A DNA stretch of 7,817 nucleotides from Bacteroidales bacterium UBA3808 (GCA_002369075.1 DFEG01000032.1:26172-33988), one strand, 5' to 3'. Shown: positions 1-5,825, counted from the stretch's first letter. The notes: a model not told the origin generated them from the sequence alone. Numbers and translations: made by a program.

Positions 1-599
1 CCGGTGCCTGGATTGGGATCAGTGTCACCACCACCGGTATCTCCACCACCGGAATCACCACCGCCTCCGTTAGCACCTACAAATTTGATTTGGTAGAATT
101 TTGCATTATTATTATCGCTTGCAGAGACGGTAACAGAATATACCTTTGAAGCATCGAGCGTAGAGCCGTAGGAAAGAGTTTGTATGGAGTTTCCTGTAGT
201 AGTAGCTATACTACCCACTTCGGCTCCGTTGGTTTGTACGGAAAGATTAAGTGTTCTTGTGTTATTATTCGCTGCTCCAAGGATAGTGACAGAGGTAATG
301 TTCGTTACAGTAAAAGTAACTGTTTTTCCTGCTTGGACATTGATACAACCATAGCCCGGTTGGTTTGAACCTCCATTAAGCCATCCGCTTGGCGCAGTGT
401 AACTGGTGCCACTATTGCCGGGACCTCCATTCGTGGAAATCCAATCGTTAGAACTCAAGTTAGTTTTTACTTCCTTGTATGCCGAGAAATACTGGTCCCC
501 TGCTGCTATGGACTTAGGATTGGTACCTGCGGCAAACATACTACTTGCTACCAAGCATGCAACTGCGATTAGAAAACTCTTTTTAAATGTGTTTGTCAT
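1..599 (-). CDS. Secreted protein with N-terminal beta-rich domain and Gly/Asp linker (3' end outside window)
   Basis: Read on the minus strand from the ATG at 599-597, the frame stays open for 199 codons and runs off the window edge, so the C-terminus is missing. Residues 1-23 form a signal peptide (basic MTNTFKKS, hydrophobic LIAVACLVASS, likely cleavage near MFA-AG), so the product is exported. Residues about 38-174 are rich in Thr, Ser, Asn and alternating hydrophobics (for example VTFTVTNITSVTILG), which suggests a beta-sandwich such as a carbohydrate-binding or adhesive module. From about 177 the sequence becomes a flexible linker of repeated GGGD units with Ser, Thr and Pro, a typical hinge before a further domain such as a polysaccharide-degrading enzyme; that domain lies outside the window. 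The gene looks more AT-rich than its neighbours. I do not recognise a specific family; the glycan-related role is inference from architecture only. Confidence 0.8.
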   Translation of the reverse strand, partial: MTNTFKKSFLIAVACLVASSMFAAGTNPKSIAAGDQYFSAYKEVKTNLSSNDWISTNGGPGNSGTSYTAPSGWLNGGSNQPGYGCINVQAGKTVTFTVTNITSVTILGAANNNTRTLNLSVQTNGAEVGSIATTTGNSIQTLSYGSTLDASKVYSVTVSASDNNNAKFYQIKFVGANGGGGDSGGGDTGGGDTDPNPGT

Positions 600-662
600 A
601 TTGTTTTTGTGTTAAATTTTCGTATTTCTAACGGGCGCTAAACCCGATACTAATTCACGGTG

Positions 663-694
663 CAAAATTACTGCTTTTTTCGCATATGCGTGTG
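663..694 (-). promoter_or_regulatory. Probable promoter of the secreted-protein gene
   Basis: On the minus strand TAATTTTG (complement of 663-670) matches the Bacteroidota -7 consensus TAnnTTTG, 63 bp upstream of the ATG at 599. No TTTG lies 20 bp further upstream (691-694), so the -33 half is weak. A perfect 10-bp palindrome, CGCATATGCG (681-690), sits in the spacer next to a run of six A (minus strand). This resembles the CATATG element at the other promoters of the window. Confidence 0.5.
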
Positions 695-762
695 CATATA
701 TTAAAAAAAAATGTGTAAAAATTGACATTTTTGGAAAAAAAGCCATGTACACACCATATTTA

Positions 763-794
763 TTTGCATATGTGGAAAAAAAACAGTAACTTTG
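763..794 (+). promoter_or_regulatory. Bacteroidota-type promoter for the DUF3078 gene
   Basis: TTTG at 763-766 and TAACTTTG at 787-794 are separated by exactly 20 bp, matching the -33/-7 arrangement known for Bacteroides sigma factor. The -33 box is part of TTTGCATATGTGGAAA (763-778), followed by an A-tract. The -7 box lies 35 bp upstream of the ATG at 830, giving a short 5' UTR. The 16-mer is 15/16 identical to the minus-strand -33 region at 5869-5884. Confidence 0.75.
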
Positions 795-829
795 CGGAGT
801 TTTTGTTTAAACAACTAAAATTTGACACA

Positions 830-2041
830 ATGAATAAGAAATTTATCTCTTTAACGCTGTGCATGATCACAGCACTGACACTTTCTGCACAGACGGTGGA
901 CAAAGCGACCGTAACGGGCAATGCAGATGCAGCTGCCAAAGCAGGAGCGGACTTGCAGAAGTTGGAGAACGCCGAGAAGGCATGGAAGTTCGACGGAACG
1001 GTAGGTCTGAATGCGGCAGCAACGGGCCTGGTGAACTGGGCAGCCGGTGGTAAGAACAACGTGAACGGTATTGTTTATGCGAAGCTCCACCTGCTGTATC
1101 ACAAGAACGCGATTGCCTGGGAGACCAATTTTGACACGGATTTCGGCATGACTTGGATTGACCAGGACGAAGATGCGTTCCAGAAATCGAGCGATAATAT
1201 CAAGTTGGCGACCAAGTTCGGATGGGAGTTCAAGGAGACCTGGTATCTGACCGTTCTGGCGGGTTTCCAGAGCCAGTATGCGTTAGGCCGCGAGTACGTA
1301 ACCGGTTACAACCCGGCGATCTCCAAATGGCTTGCTCCGTCTTACACCGATGTTTCTGTCGGTATTGACTGGAAGAAAAGCTACAACGGTGCCGATTTCT
1401 CGATCTACCTGTCTCCGATTGCCGGCCGTATCACGACGGCTTATACGGGCAATACGTGGAACGAGCGTTATACGAAAGAAGCGTGGATTGCCGCCGGTCA
1501 TGCAGAGGCAGACTGGAACCAGACTGTTTTTGAGGCTGAAAAAGCAGCTCACACGGACCTGTCGTCAATCCTGAAAGACCGTCACGGCGTGTCCTATTAC
1601 AACACCGCGCTGGGTACGAAGATGTATGACCGTAACGCCCGTGCGGAGTTCGGTCTGAGTTTCAAGGGCTCGATCGCGTATAAGTATCAGGACTTCAAGC
1701 TGAGCACTACGGTCGCACTCTTCTCTCCGTACGCCGGCAGAGGAACCGTCCTGAGTTCCTACGAAGATGCGGCTACCCGCGCAACCAACCGTGAGATCGA
1801 CCCTCTCTATAACGAGGCGGATCACTATTTCCAGTACTCGAACATGAACCGCCAGTTCGGCCTGTTTGACGTGGACTGGGACGTGGCGCTGAGTTATCAG
1901 TTCCTGAAATGTCTGCAGGTGACGCTCCAGACGAGCCTGAAATACTATCCGGGAACGCTGATTGCGAACAAAGAGGGTGCGCTCAATGAGCGTTGCCAGT
2001 TCAAGGGCGTGATCGGTCTGGGTGTAGGATACTCGTTCTAA
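830..2041 (+). CDS. DUF3078 family outer-membrane protein
   Basis: A 403-residue protein with a signal peptide (MNKKFISLTL then CMITALTLSA, cleavage near SAQ at 19-21). Residues about 51-200 match what I know of the DUF3078 family: WKFDG, GLVNWAAGGKNN (66-77), a segment around SSDNIKLATKFGWEF (120-134), and YTDVSVGIDW...IYLSPIAGR. The second half has alternating aromatic strands and ends in a terminal Phe (GLGVGYSF), typical of outer-membrane beta-barrels. The cellular function of DUF3078 is not established. I chose the ATG at 830: an upstream in-frame ATG at 722 would add 36 residues, but that stretch spans the promoter boxes and would place the signal peptide internally. The next gene starts 22 bp downstream with no obvious terminator between, so the two may be cotranscribed. 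A segment at about 207-265, rich in W, A, E and H, is less barrel-like and may be a loop. Confidence 0.85.
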   Translation: MNKKFISLTLCMITALTLSAQTVDKATVTGNADAAAKAGADLQKLENAEKAWKFDGTVGLNAAATGLVNWAAGGKNNVNGIVYAKLHLLYHKNAIAWETNFDTDFGMTWIDQDEDAFQKSSDNIKLATKFGWEFKETWYLTVLAGFQSQYALGREYVTGYNPAISKWLAPSYTDVSVGIDWKKSYNGADFSIYLSPIAGRITTAYTGNTWNERYTKEAWIAAGHAEADWNQTVFEAEKAAHTDLSSILKDRHGVSYYNTALGTKMYDRNARAEFGLSFKGSIAYKYQDFKLSTTVALFSPYAGRGTVLSSYEDAATRATNREIDPLYNEADHYFQYSNMNRQFGLFDVDWDVALSYQFLKCLQVTLQTSLKYYPGTLIANKEGALNERCQFKGVIGLGVGYSF

Positions 2042-2063
2042 GCCGTTAACCGGCAGAAATCAG

Positions 2064-2339
2064 ATGCAGGCTTTAGATGATCTTTCGCAGAACGTGCATG
2101 TGTTGCTGGAGCGTTATGAGGCGCTTCGGGAAGAGAATGCACGGCTGCGAGGAGACATCGAGAAACAGCGTGAAGAACTGATCCGAACGCACAGCGAGTT
2201 GTTGGCTTTGCAGCAACAGAACCGGCGCATGGCGACGGCGAACGCGATGAGCGTGGCGGAAGGAAAGGTAGAGGCCATGAAGCGCATCAACGCGCTTATC
2301 GCTCAGGTGGACAGAGCGATTGCAGCGCTAAAGCGATGA
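2064..2339 (+). CDS. Small coiled-coil protein, ZapB-like, upstream of zapA
   Basis: A 91-residue soluble protein with no signal peptide. Residues about 5-55 form a long heptad-bearing coiled coil rich in Glu, Arg, Leu and Gln (LLERYEALREENARLRGDIE). The C-terminal part (about 66-91) is a second amphipathic helix. In many Bacteroidota a short coiled-coil protein lies immediately upstream of zapA and rny, as here. Its size and heptads recall ZapB, the ZapA partner at the division ring, but short coiled coils are not diagnostic, so a ZapB-like role is inference from position and shape. The start at 2064 follows the preceding gene by 22 bp; GCAGAAATCAG upstream is at best a weak ribosome site. 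Its TGA stop (2337-2339) overlaps an ATG at 2336 that appears to be the disrupted ancestral start of zapA. Confidence 0.75.
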   Translation: MQALDDLSQNVHVLLERYEALREENARLRGDIEKQREELIRTHSELLALQQQNRRMATANAMSVAEGKVEAMKRINALIAQVDRAIAALKR

Positions 2340-2359
2340 TTGGTAATTGGTAATTGGTG
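2339..2359 (+). repeat. Heptamer tandem repeat ATTGGTR x3 at the zapA start
   Basis: Three consecutive 7-bp units (ATTGGTA, ATTGGTA, ATTGGTG) lie between the TGA of the coiled-coil gene and the zapA body. The 21 bp array puts a TAA (2351-2353) in the zapA frame and separates an ATG at 2336 from the rest of the gene. It resembles the short tandem heptamer repeats known from several bacterial genomes. Confidence 0.75.
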
Positions 2360-2647
2360 ATTTCCGACAAACAACATATAAACCTTCAGTTGGACGCCCA
2401 CTCGGTAGGTCTCGATGTACCGCGCGAGCAGGAACCGGATTTCCGTTACGCGGCAGATCTGCTGAACAGACGGTACCAATACTATCTGAAGCTTCGTCCG
2501 AACGCCTCGGCAGAGCAGTTGTGGATGTACACGGCGCTGGAGATCGCGGTGGCACTGCAATCCGATGCGAGAGAGAAAAGCCTGGAACCCGTGGAGAAGG
2601 AACTCAAAAAGCTCAATGAGCTTGTGTCGGGGGCGTTAAACAGTTAG
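2354..2647 (+). CDS. zapA: Cell division protein ZapA
   Basis: A 97-residue protein with the ZapA layout: a short N-terminal beta segment (KQHINLQLDAHSVGLDVPRE, about 6-25), then a helix with DFRYAADLLNRRYQYYL (about 29-45) and a C-terminal coiled-coil helix containing LWMYTALEIAVAL and EPVEKELKKLNELV. ZapA is a cytoplasmic protein that bundles and stabilises FtsZ filaments at midcell. Position between a coiled-coil gene and rny supports the call. The start is unusual: no in-frame ATG is usable, because TAA at 2351-2353 blocks the one at 2336. Translation must begin at TTG 2354 or the adjacent GTG 2357. If the 21-bp heptamer array is removed, ATG 2336 joins directly to ISDKQHINL and overlaps the upstream TGA as ATGA, which is a likely ancestral arrangement. 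GTG 2357 would give 96 residues. Confidence 0.85.
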   Translation: MVISDKQHINLQLDAHSVGLDVPREQEPDFRYAADLLNRRYQYYLKLRPNASAEQLWMYTALEIAVALQSDAREKSLEPVEKELKKLNELVSGALNS

Positions 2648-2677
2648 TCGCTTACCAGACGTAAAGTGGTTAAAATG

Positions 2678-2692
2678 GTCGAACAGTTCGAC
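2678..2692. repeat. Small inverted repeat upstream of rny
   Basis: GTCGAA (2678-2683) and TTCGAC (2687-2692) are perfect inverted arms around a 3-base centre, in the 72-bp gap between zapA and rny. It could be an operator or a weak RNA hairpin; the stem is too short, with no T-run after it, to call a terminator. I see no convincing TTTG/TAnnTTTG promoter in this gap, so rny may depend in part on upstream transcription. Confidence 0.35.
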
Positions 2693-2719
2693 ATAAACAA
2701 ATAATTTATAATTAAATCA

Positions 2720-4252
2720 ATGAACACAGCAATCCTTATTGTAATCAGTGCAGTAGTCGGACTCCTGTTAGGAGCCGGAATCTACTACCTCATTTCCCGG
2801 ATAGCAGCTGCGAACATACTCAAGAAAGCAGTCGAAGAAGCGGAAGTGGTGAAGAAGAACAAGATAGTTGAGGCCAAAGAGAAGTTCATCGCCCTGAAGT
2901 TGGAGCACGACAATACCGTTCGTGAGCAGGACAAGCGCCTGCAACAACAGGAACAGCGGTTGCAGCAACGCGAGCAGCAGCTCAACCAGCGTCAAGGTGA
3001 TGTGCAGAGAGCTCTCAACGAAGTAAATCAGAAATCGCAGGCAGTGGAGCAGCGTCAGCAGGCGCTGGACTACAAGCAGCAAGAGGTGGAGAAAATGCAC
3101 CACGAAGCTCAAAAACAGCTCGAGCAACTGAGCGGAATGTCCGCCGAGGAGGCTAAGAAACAGTTGGTGGAGGCGCTCCGCGACGAGGCGAAGACCGCCG
3201 CCATGTCCTATATCAACGAGATCATGGACAATGCGCGTCTGGAGGCGAACAAAGAGGCGAAGAAGATTATTATCCAGACTATTCAGCGAGTGGCTTCCGA
3301 GACCGCGGCAGAAAGCACCGTTTCCGTCTTCCATATTGAGAATGACGAGGTCAAGGGCCGTATCATCGGTCGCGAGGGACGTAACATCCGCGCGCTCGAG
3401 GCGGCTACCGGTGTGGAGATTGTCGTGGACGACACTCCGGAAGCAATCACCCTCTCTGCGTTCGACCCCGTACGCCGCGAGATTGCGCGTCTGGCGCTGC
3501 ACCAGCTGGTACAGGACGGACGTATCCACCCCGCGCGTATCGAGGAGGTCGTTGCCAAGGTGACCAAGCAGGTGGAGGACGAGATCGTCGAGACCGGCAA
3601 ACGTACTACTATCGACCTCGGCATCCATGGTCTGCACCCCGAGTTGGTGCGTCTGGTGGGTAAGATGAAATACCGTTCGTCGTATGGTCAGAACCTGCTG
3701 CAACACAGCCGTGAGACGGCTAACCTCTGTGCCGCCATGGCGGGCGAGTTAGGACTCAATGTGAAAGCCGCCAAACGTGCCGGACTGCTGCACGATATAG
3801 GCAAGGTGGCGGACGACGATGTCGAGCTGCCGCACGCAGAGTTAGGTATGAAGCTGTGCGAGAAATACGGCGAGAAACCCGATATCTGCAATGCCGTAGG
3901 TGCACACCACGACGAGTGTGAGATGACGACCCTCATTGCGCCGATCGTACAGGCTTGTGACGCCATCTCCGGTGCCCGTCCGGGTGCCCGCCGTGAGATC
4001 GTGGAGAGCTATGTCAAGAGGCTCAAGGACCTTGAGAACTTAGCTATGTCCTTCCCGGGTGTAGTGAAGACCTACGCCCTGCAGGCGGGCCGCGAGCTTC
4101 GTGTGATTGTGGGGGCGGACAAGATTTCCGACAAGGATACCGAACTCCTGTCCTTCGATCTGGCAAAACGTATCCAGGACGAGATGACCTATCCGGGTCA
4201 GGTCAAGGTGACCGTCATACGAGAGGTGCGTGCCGTCAATGTCGCCAAGTAA
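2720..4252 (+). CDS. rny: Ribonuclease Y
   Basis: A 510-residue protein, the usual length for RNase Y, a membrane-anchored endoribonuclease that starts mRNA decay in many bacteria. Residues 3-27 form one N-terminal transmembrane helix (ILIVISAVVGLLLGAG). Residues about 35-180 are a long coiled coil with a Gln-rich part (RLQQQEQRLQQREQQ, 73-87). The KH RNA-binding domain starts near 205 and has the loop motif GRIIGREG (213-220). The HD domain has QHSRETANL (328-336) and the metal-binding pair H358-D359 in LLHDIGK; AHHDE (395-399) is a further conserved site. The C-terminal region (about 420-510) is intact. The ATG at 2720 gives a membrane anchor right at the N-terminus; the upstream sequence is A/T-rich without a Shine-Dalgarno, normal for this phylum. 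The gene is followed by a palindrome and a hairpin shared with the convergent trmN6. All expected domains and catalytic residues are present. Confidence 0.97.
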   Translation: MNTAILIVISAVVGLLLGAGIYYLISRIAAANILKKAVEEAEVVKKNKIVEAKEKFIALKLEHDNTVREQDKRLQQQEQRLQQREQQLNQRQGDVQRALNEVNQKSQAVEQRQQALDYKQQEVEKMHHEAQKQLEQLSGMSAEEAKKQLVEALRDEAKTAAMSYINEIMDNARLEANKEAKKIIIQTIQRVASETAAESTVSVFHIENDEVKGRIIGREGRNIRALEAATGVEIVVDDTPEAITLSAFDPVRREIARLALHQLVQDGRIHPARIEEVVAKVTKQVEDEIVETGKRTTIDLGIHGLHPELVRLVGKMKYRSSYGQNLLQHSRETANLCAAMAGELGLNVKAAKRAGLLHDIGKVADDDVELPHAELGMKLCEKYGEKPDICNAVGAHHDECEMTTLIAPIVQACDAISGARPGARREIVESYVKRLKDLENLAMSFPGVVKTYALQAGRELRVIVGADKISDKDTELLSFDLAKRIQDEMTYPGQVKVTVIREVRAVNVAK

Positions 4253-4271
4253 TCAGCCATATATGGCTGAT
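4252..4271. repeat. Perfect 20-bp palindrome after rny
   Basis: The sequence from the last base of the rny stop codon reads ATCAGCCATA followed by its exact reverse complement TATGGCTGAT. It lies 2 bp before the terminator hairpin at 4274. In RNA it would give a short hairpin of about 7-8 bp; in DNA it has the symmetry of a dimeric protein-binding site. No T-run follows directly. Its function is unknown. Confidence 0.6.
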
Positions 4272-4273
4272 AT

Positions 4274-4309
4274 ACAAAGGACTTCCGCCTACAGGTAGAA
4301 GTCCTTTGT
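4274..4309. terminator. Hairpin terminator between rny and trmN6, probably bidirectional
   Basis: ACAAAGGACTTC (4274-4285) pairs perfectly with GAAGTCCTTTGT (4298-4309) around a 12-base loop. On the plus strand it is followed by TATTTCC, a modest U-rich tail after rny. On the minus strand the first arm is coding: it encodes the TKDF of the trmN6 C-terminus, and the trmN6 stop TAG is in the loop. The gap between the convergent genes is thus reduced to about 36 bp and the terminator is partly inside a coding region. Confidence 0.75.
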
Positions 4310-5122
4310 TATTTCCTGATAGGCAGCGGAGCGGCCGCCTGTTTCGTTTTCCAAGACGAGGGTGTCTTCGGATACGGGATTTTCGGAGTTCCGATAGGTC
4401 GGTATATCGGTATATCGATATTTCGATTTTTCAAAAGCCAGTAGCACTCTCCGAGCCGGTTTCGACACCTTACTATAGACACGCGTGACGCGCGTGAGAA
4501 CGAATCCCTCCTGTGCCGCAAGAGCGCATACTTCGTTTTCCGTCTCGGCAGGCAGAATAAGGCATAACCGCCCTTCCTCACGCAGTAACCGCGCGCTGTG
4601 ATGAAGTAACTCCGTGTAGCTGAGTGTGTCCGTGTGCCGCGCTAACTCACGCGCCTTGTCGGGGTTCTTGAGGCTGTTCCGGAAATAGGGCGGGTTAGAA
4701 ACGATGAGGGAGTAGAACCCCTCCCTAACCATCCCCTCACCCTCAAGGGAGGGGACTGAACGGCTTTGCCAGTCTTGAAGGCGTGCATGGAAGGCATGCA
4801 GATGTTCGGACCAAGGGGAAGAACGGAAATTGTCTGCGGCTTGTTCCACAGCCGCTTCGTCTATATCAATGGCATCTATTCGGAATCCCTTCTCCCTCTC
4901 CTTAGGAGAGGGTAGGGGAGAGGTCTGCAACCGTTGCGCCAGCATCAGAGCAATCAGTCCGCTGCCCGTGCCGACATCGAGAATGGTACATGGTAAATGA
5001 CCCAATGGTACATGGTTTGGTTCCGCCCACGCACCCAACAACACGCCGTCCGTGCCTACTTTCATTGCACAGCGGTCATGATAGATGGTGAACTGTTTAA
5101 ATCGGAAGTACGGTGTGCTCAT
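4289..5122 (-). CDS. trmN6: tRNA1(Val) (adenine(37)-N6)-methyltransferase TrmN6, with repeat insertions
   Basis: SAM-dependent methyltransferase that modifies adenine 37 of tRNA1(Val) (YfiC/TrmN6 family). With the ATG at 5122 it has 277 residues. MSTPYFRFKQFTIYHDRCAM (1-20) and KVGTDGVLLGAWA (21-33) are the typical N-terminus; ILDVGTGSGLIALMLAQR (47-64) is the SAM-binding motif I; AIDIDEAAVEQA (84-95) follows; SNPPYF (142-147) is the catalytic NPPY motif of N6-adenine methylases; the end TKDFYL is family-typical. It is longer than the usual 235-245 residues. The excess is explained by four low-complexity inserts at about 34-46, 67-79, 122-135 and 231-249, each encoded by a distinct DNA repeat. 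All motifs remain intact, so it is probably active. ATG 5149 (+9 residues) or TTG 5158 (+12) are alternative starts; 5122 fits the family N-terminus. It overlaps the 3' end of the upstream transporter gene by 26 bp, implying translational coupling. Confidence 0.9.
   Translation of the reverse strand: MSTPYFRFKQFTIYHDRCAMKVGTDGVLLGAWAEPNHVPLGHLPCTILDVGTGSGLIALMLAQRLQTSPLPSPKEREKGFRIDAIDIDEAAVEQAADNFRSSPWSEHLHAFHARLQDWQSRSVPSLEGEGMVREGFYSLIVSNPPYFRNSLKNPDKARELARHTDTLSYTELLHHSARLLREEGRLCLILPAETENEVCALAAQEGFVLTRVTRVYSKVSKPARRVLLAFEKSKYRYTDIPTYRNSENPVSEDTLVLENETGGRSAAYQEITKDFYL
4377..4432. repeat. Degenerate 8-bp tandem repeat inside trmN6
   Basis: Seven consecutive octamers on the plus strand, each ending in C: GGATTTTC, GGAGTTCC, GATAGGTC, GGTATATC, GGTATATC, GATATTTC, GATTTTTC. 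On the coding (minus) strand it is read through as residues from EKSKYRYTDIPTYR to about NSENP (231-249), between the last conserved core segment (RRVLLAF) and the conserved C-terminus. Confidence 0.75.
4718..4759. repeat. C/G-rich inverted-repeat element inside trmN6
   Basis: CCCCTCCCT (4718-4726) and AGGGAGGGG (4746-4754) are perfect inverted arms with a pyrimidine-rich centre (CCATCCCCTCACCCTC). On the minus strand it encodes SVPSLEGEGMVREG (residues 122-135), just before the conserved FYSLIVSNPPY segment. The composition and low-complexity peptide differ from the flanking enzyme sequence. Confidence 0.65.
4886..4924. repeat. CCCTCTCC/GGAGAGGG palindromic element inside trmN6
   Basis: CCCTCTCC (4894-4901), TTA, GGAGAGGG (4905-4912) form a perfect 8-bp stem with a 3-base loop, extended imperfectly by outer CTTCTCC and GGGGAGAGG. 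On the minus strand it encodes TSPLPSPKEREKG (residues 67-79), between motif I and the AIDIDEAAV strand. I recall peptides of the LPSPKERE type appearing in unrelated proteins where such palindromic repeats are translated. Confidence 0.7.
4982..5016. repeat. 13-bp direct repeat inside trmN6
   Basis: AATGGTACATGGT occurs at 4982-4994 and again at 5004-5016 (22-bp period), with a further related ATGGT-like piece (GGTAAATGA) between. On the minus strand it lies under residues about 36-47 (NHVPLGHLPCTI), between GVLLGAWA and ILDVGTGSG, which are adjacent or nearly so in E. coli-type TrmN6. Confidence 0.65.
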
Positions 5123-5825
5123 GGTGACAGTCTCCGTGCTCGTGTTCATGATACTCAATGACGCAATGTACTGCCAGATAGCACCCCAGAACGATAAACA
5201 GTACCGCGCAGATGTGCCGGAACCACTTTTCGAAAGTCTGCATGTTACTGGTCAGCCTGCCGATACTCACCGCGCTATAGCTGACGAGCCACGCAATCAG
5301 CATAATCGGCAGACCGGTACCCAGACCGAACACCACCGGCATGAGCCAGTTCCAGAAACCGGGCAGCGTGAGGGTGATATCTATCATCGTCAGAAAATAG
5401 ACCAGCCTGTGGGGGCAGAAGGCGATGGCGAAGAAGATGCCGAGAATGAACGACCAGAGCCAGCTCTCCTTGCTGTCCGTATCTTTGAGCCATTTGCTGA
5501 TGCCGTGGTCGTGCTCGTGGTGGTGATGCCCGCTGAAGAGCAGCACCATGCCGCAGATGAGCATGAAGCCCGCCAGGATTGGTTCGCCCCAGTGGGCGAG
5601 CACGTGCCGGATACCCTCCGTCTGTGCGCCCGCGAGGAACGGAATACTGAGCAGGATATACGTAGCCAGTTTGCCCAGCACGAACATCAGACCGTTCGTC
5701 AGAACCATCCGTTTGTTATTGATTTCCTTGTCGATATAACTGATGGCGGTGATGCTCGTCATTAGCGTGCAAGGGTCCAAAATAGTAAGCAATCCCAATA
5801 ATAATGCCGTGAAAAGTTGTATCAT
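5097..5825 (-). CDS. CcdA/TauE-like multi-spanning transporter with His-rich segments (ArsG-type)
   Basis: A 242-residue inner-membrane protein with about six hydrophobic segments in two related halves. Each half carries a Cys-containing motif: LDPCTLMTSITAISYI (16-31) in the first helix and AFCPHRLVYFLTM (135-147) at the start of the second half, the pattern of the CcdA/DsbD transmembrane and sulfite-exporter superfamily, including the family annotated as ArsG-like efflux permeases. Two His-rich stretches stand out: GHHHHEHDHG (99-108) in the loop between halves, and HEHEHGDCHHEH (226-237) at the C-terminus. They suggest binding of a divalent metal such as zinc, nickel or copper. A thiol-redox or metal/metalloid export role is possible; the substrate cannot be told from sequence. 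It starts at ATG 5825, 28 bp from a good minus-strand -7 box, and its last 26 bp overlap the trmN6 start, so the two form an operon. Confidence 0.8.
   Translation of the reverse strand: MIQLFTALLLGLLTILDPCTLMTSITAISYIDKEINNKRMVLTNGLMFVLGKLATYILLSIPFLAGAQTEGIRHVLAHWGEPILAGFMLICGMVLLFSGHHHHEHDHGISKWLKDTDSKESWLWSFILGIFFAIAFCPHRLVYFLTMIDITLTLPGFWNWLMPVVFGLGTGLPIMLIAWLVSYSAVSIGRLTSNMQTFEKWFRHICAVLFIVLGCYLAVHCVIEYHEHEHGDCHHEHTVLPI

Noticed and set aside
180..615. Short plus-strand frames at 180-368 and 406-615
   Set aside because: They lie opposite the secreted-protein gene, which has a signal peptide and coherent protein sequence; the plus-strand products look random.
722..829. 36-residue N-terminal extension of the DUF3078 protein from ATG 722
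   Set aside because: It would be translated from the -33/-7 promoter boxes and puts the signal peptide inside the protein; ATG 830 is followed directly by a normal signal peptide.
2042..2063. Possible terminator GCCG/CGGC after the DUF3078 gene
   Set aside because: Only a 4-bp stem and no T-run; the next gene begins at once.
2648..2719. Small RNA or separate rny promoter in the zapA-rny gap
   Set aside because: The 72-bp gap has only a 6-bp inverted repeat and no good -33/-7 pair; nothing supports an RNA gene.
2768..3706. Minus-strand open frame of 312 codons opposite rny
   Set aside because: Leu-rich shadow of the Gln/Glu coiled-coil codons of rny; no start context or domain.
5085..5765. 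Plus-strand open frame of 226 codons opposite the transporter
   Set aside because: Its product is a low-complexity His/Gln/Glu/Arg-rich sequence typical of an antisense shadow; the minus-strand frame has a clear membrane-protein pattern, promoter and start.
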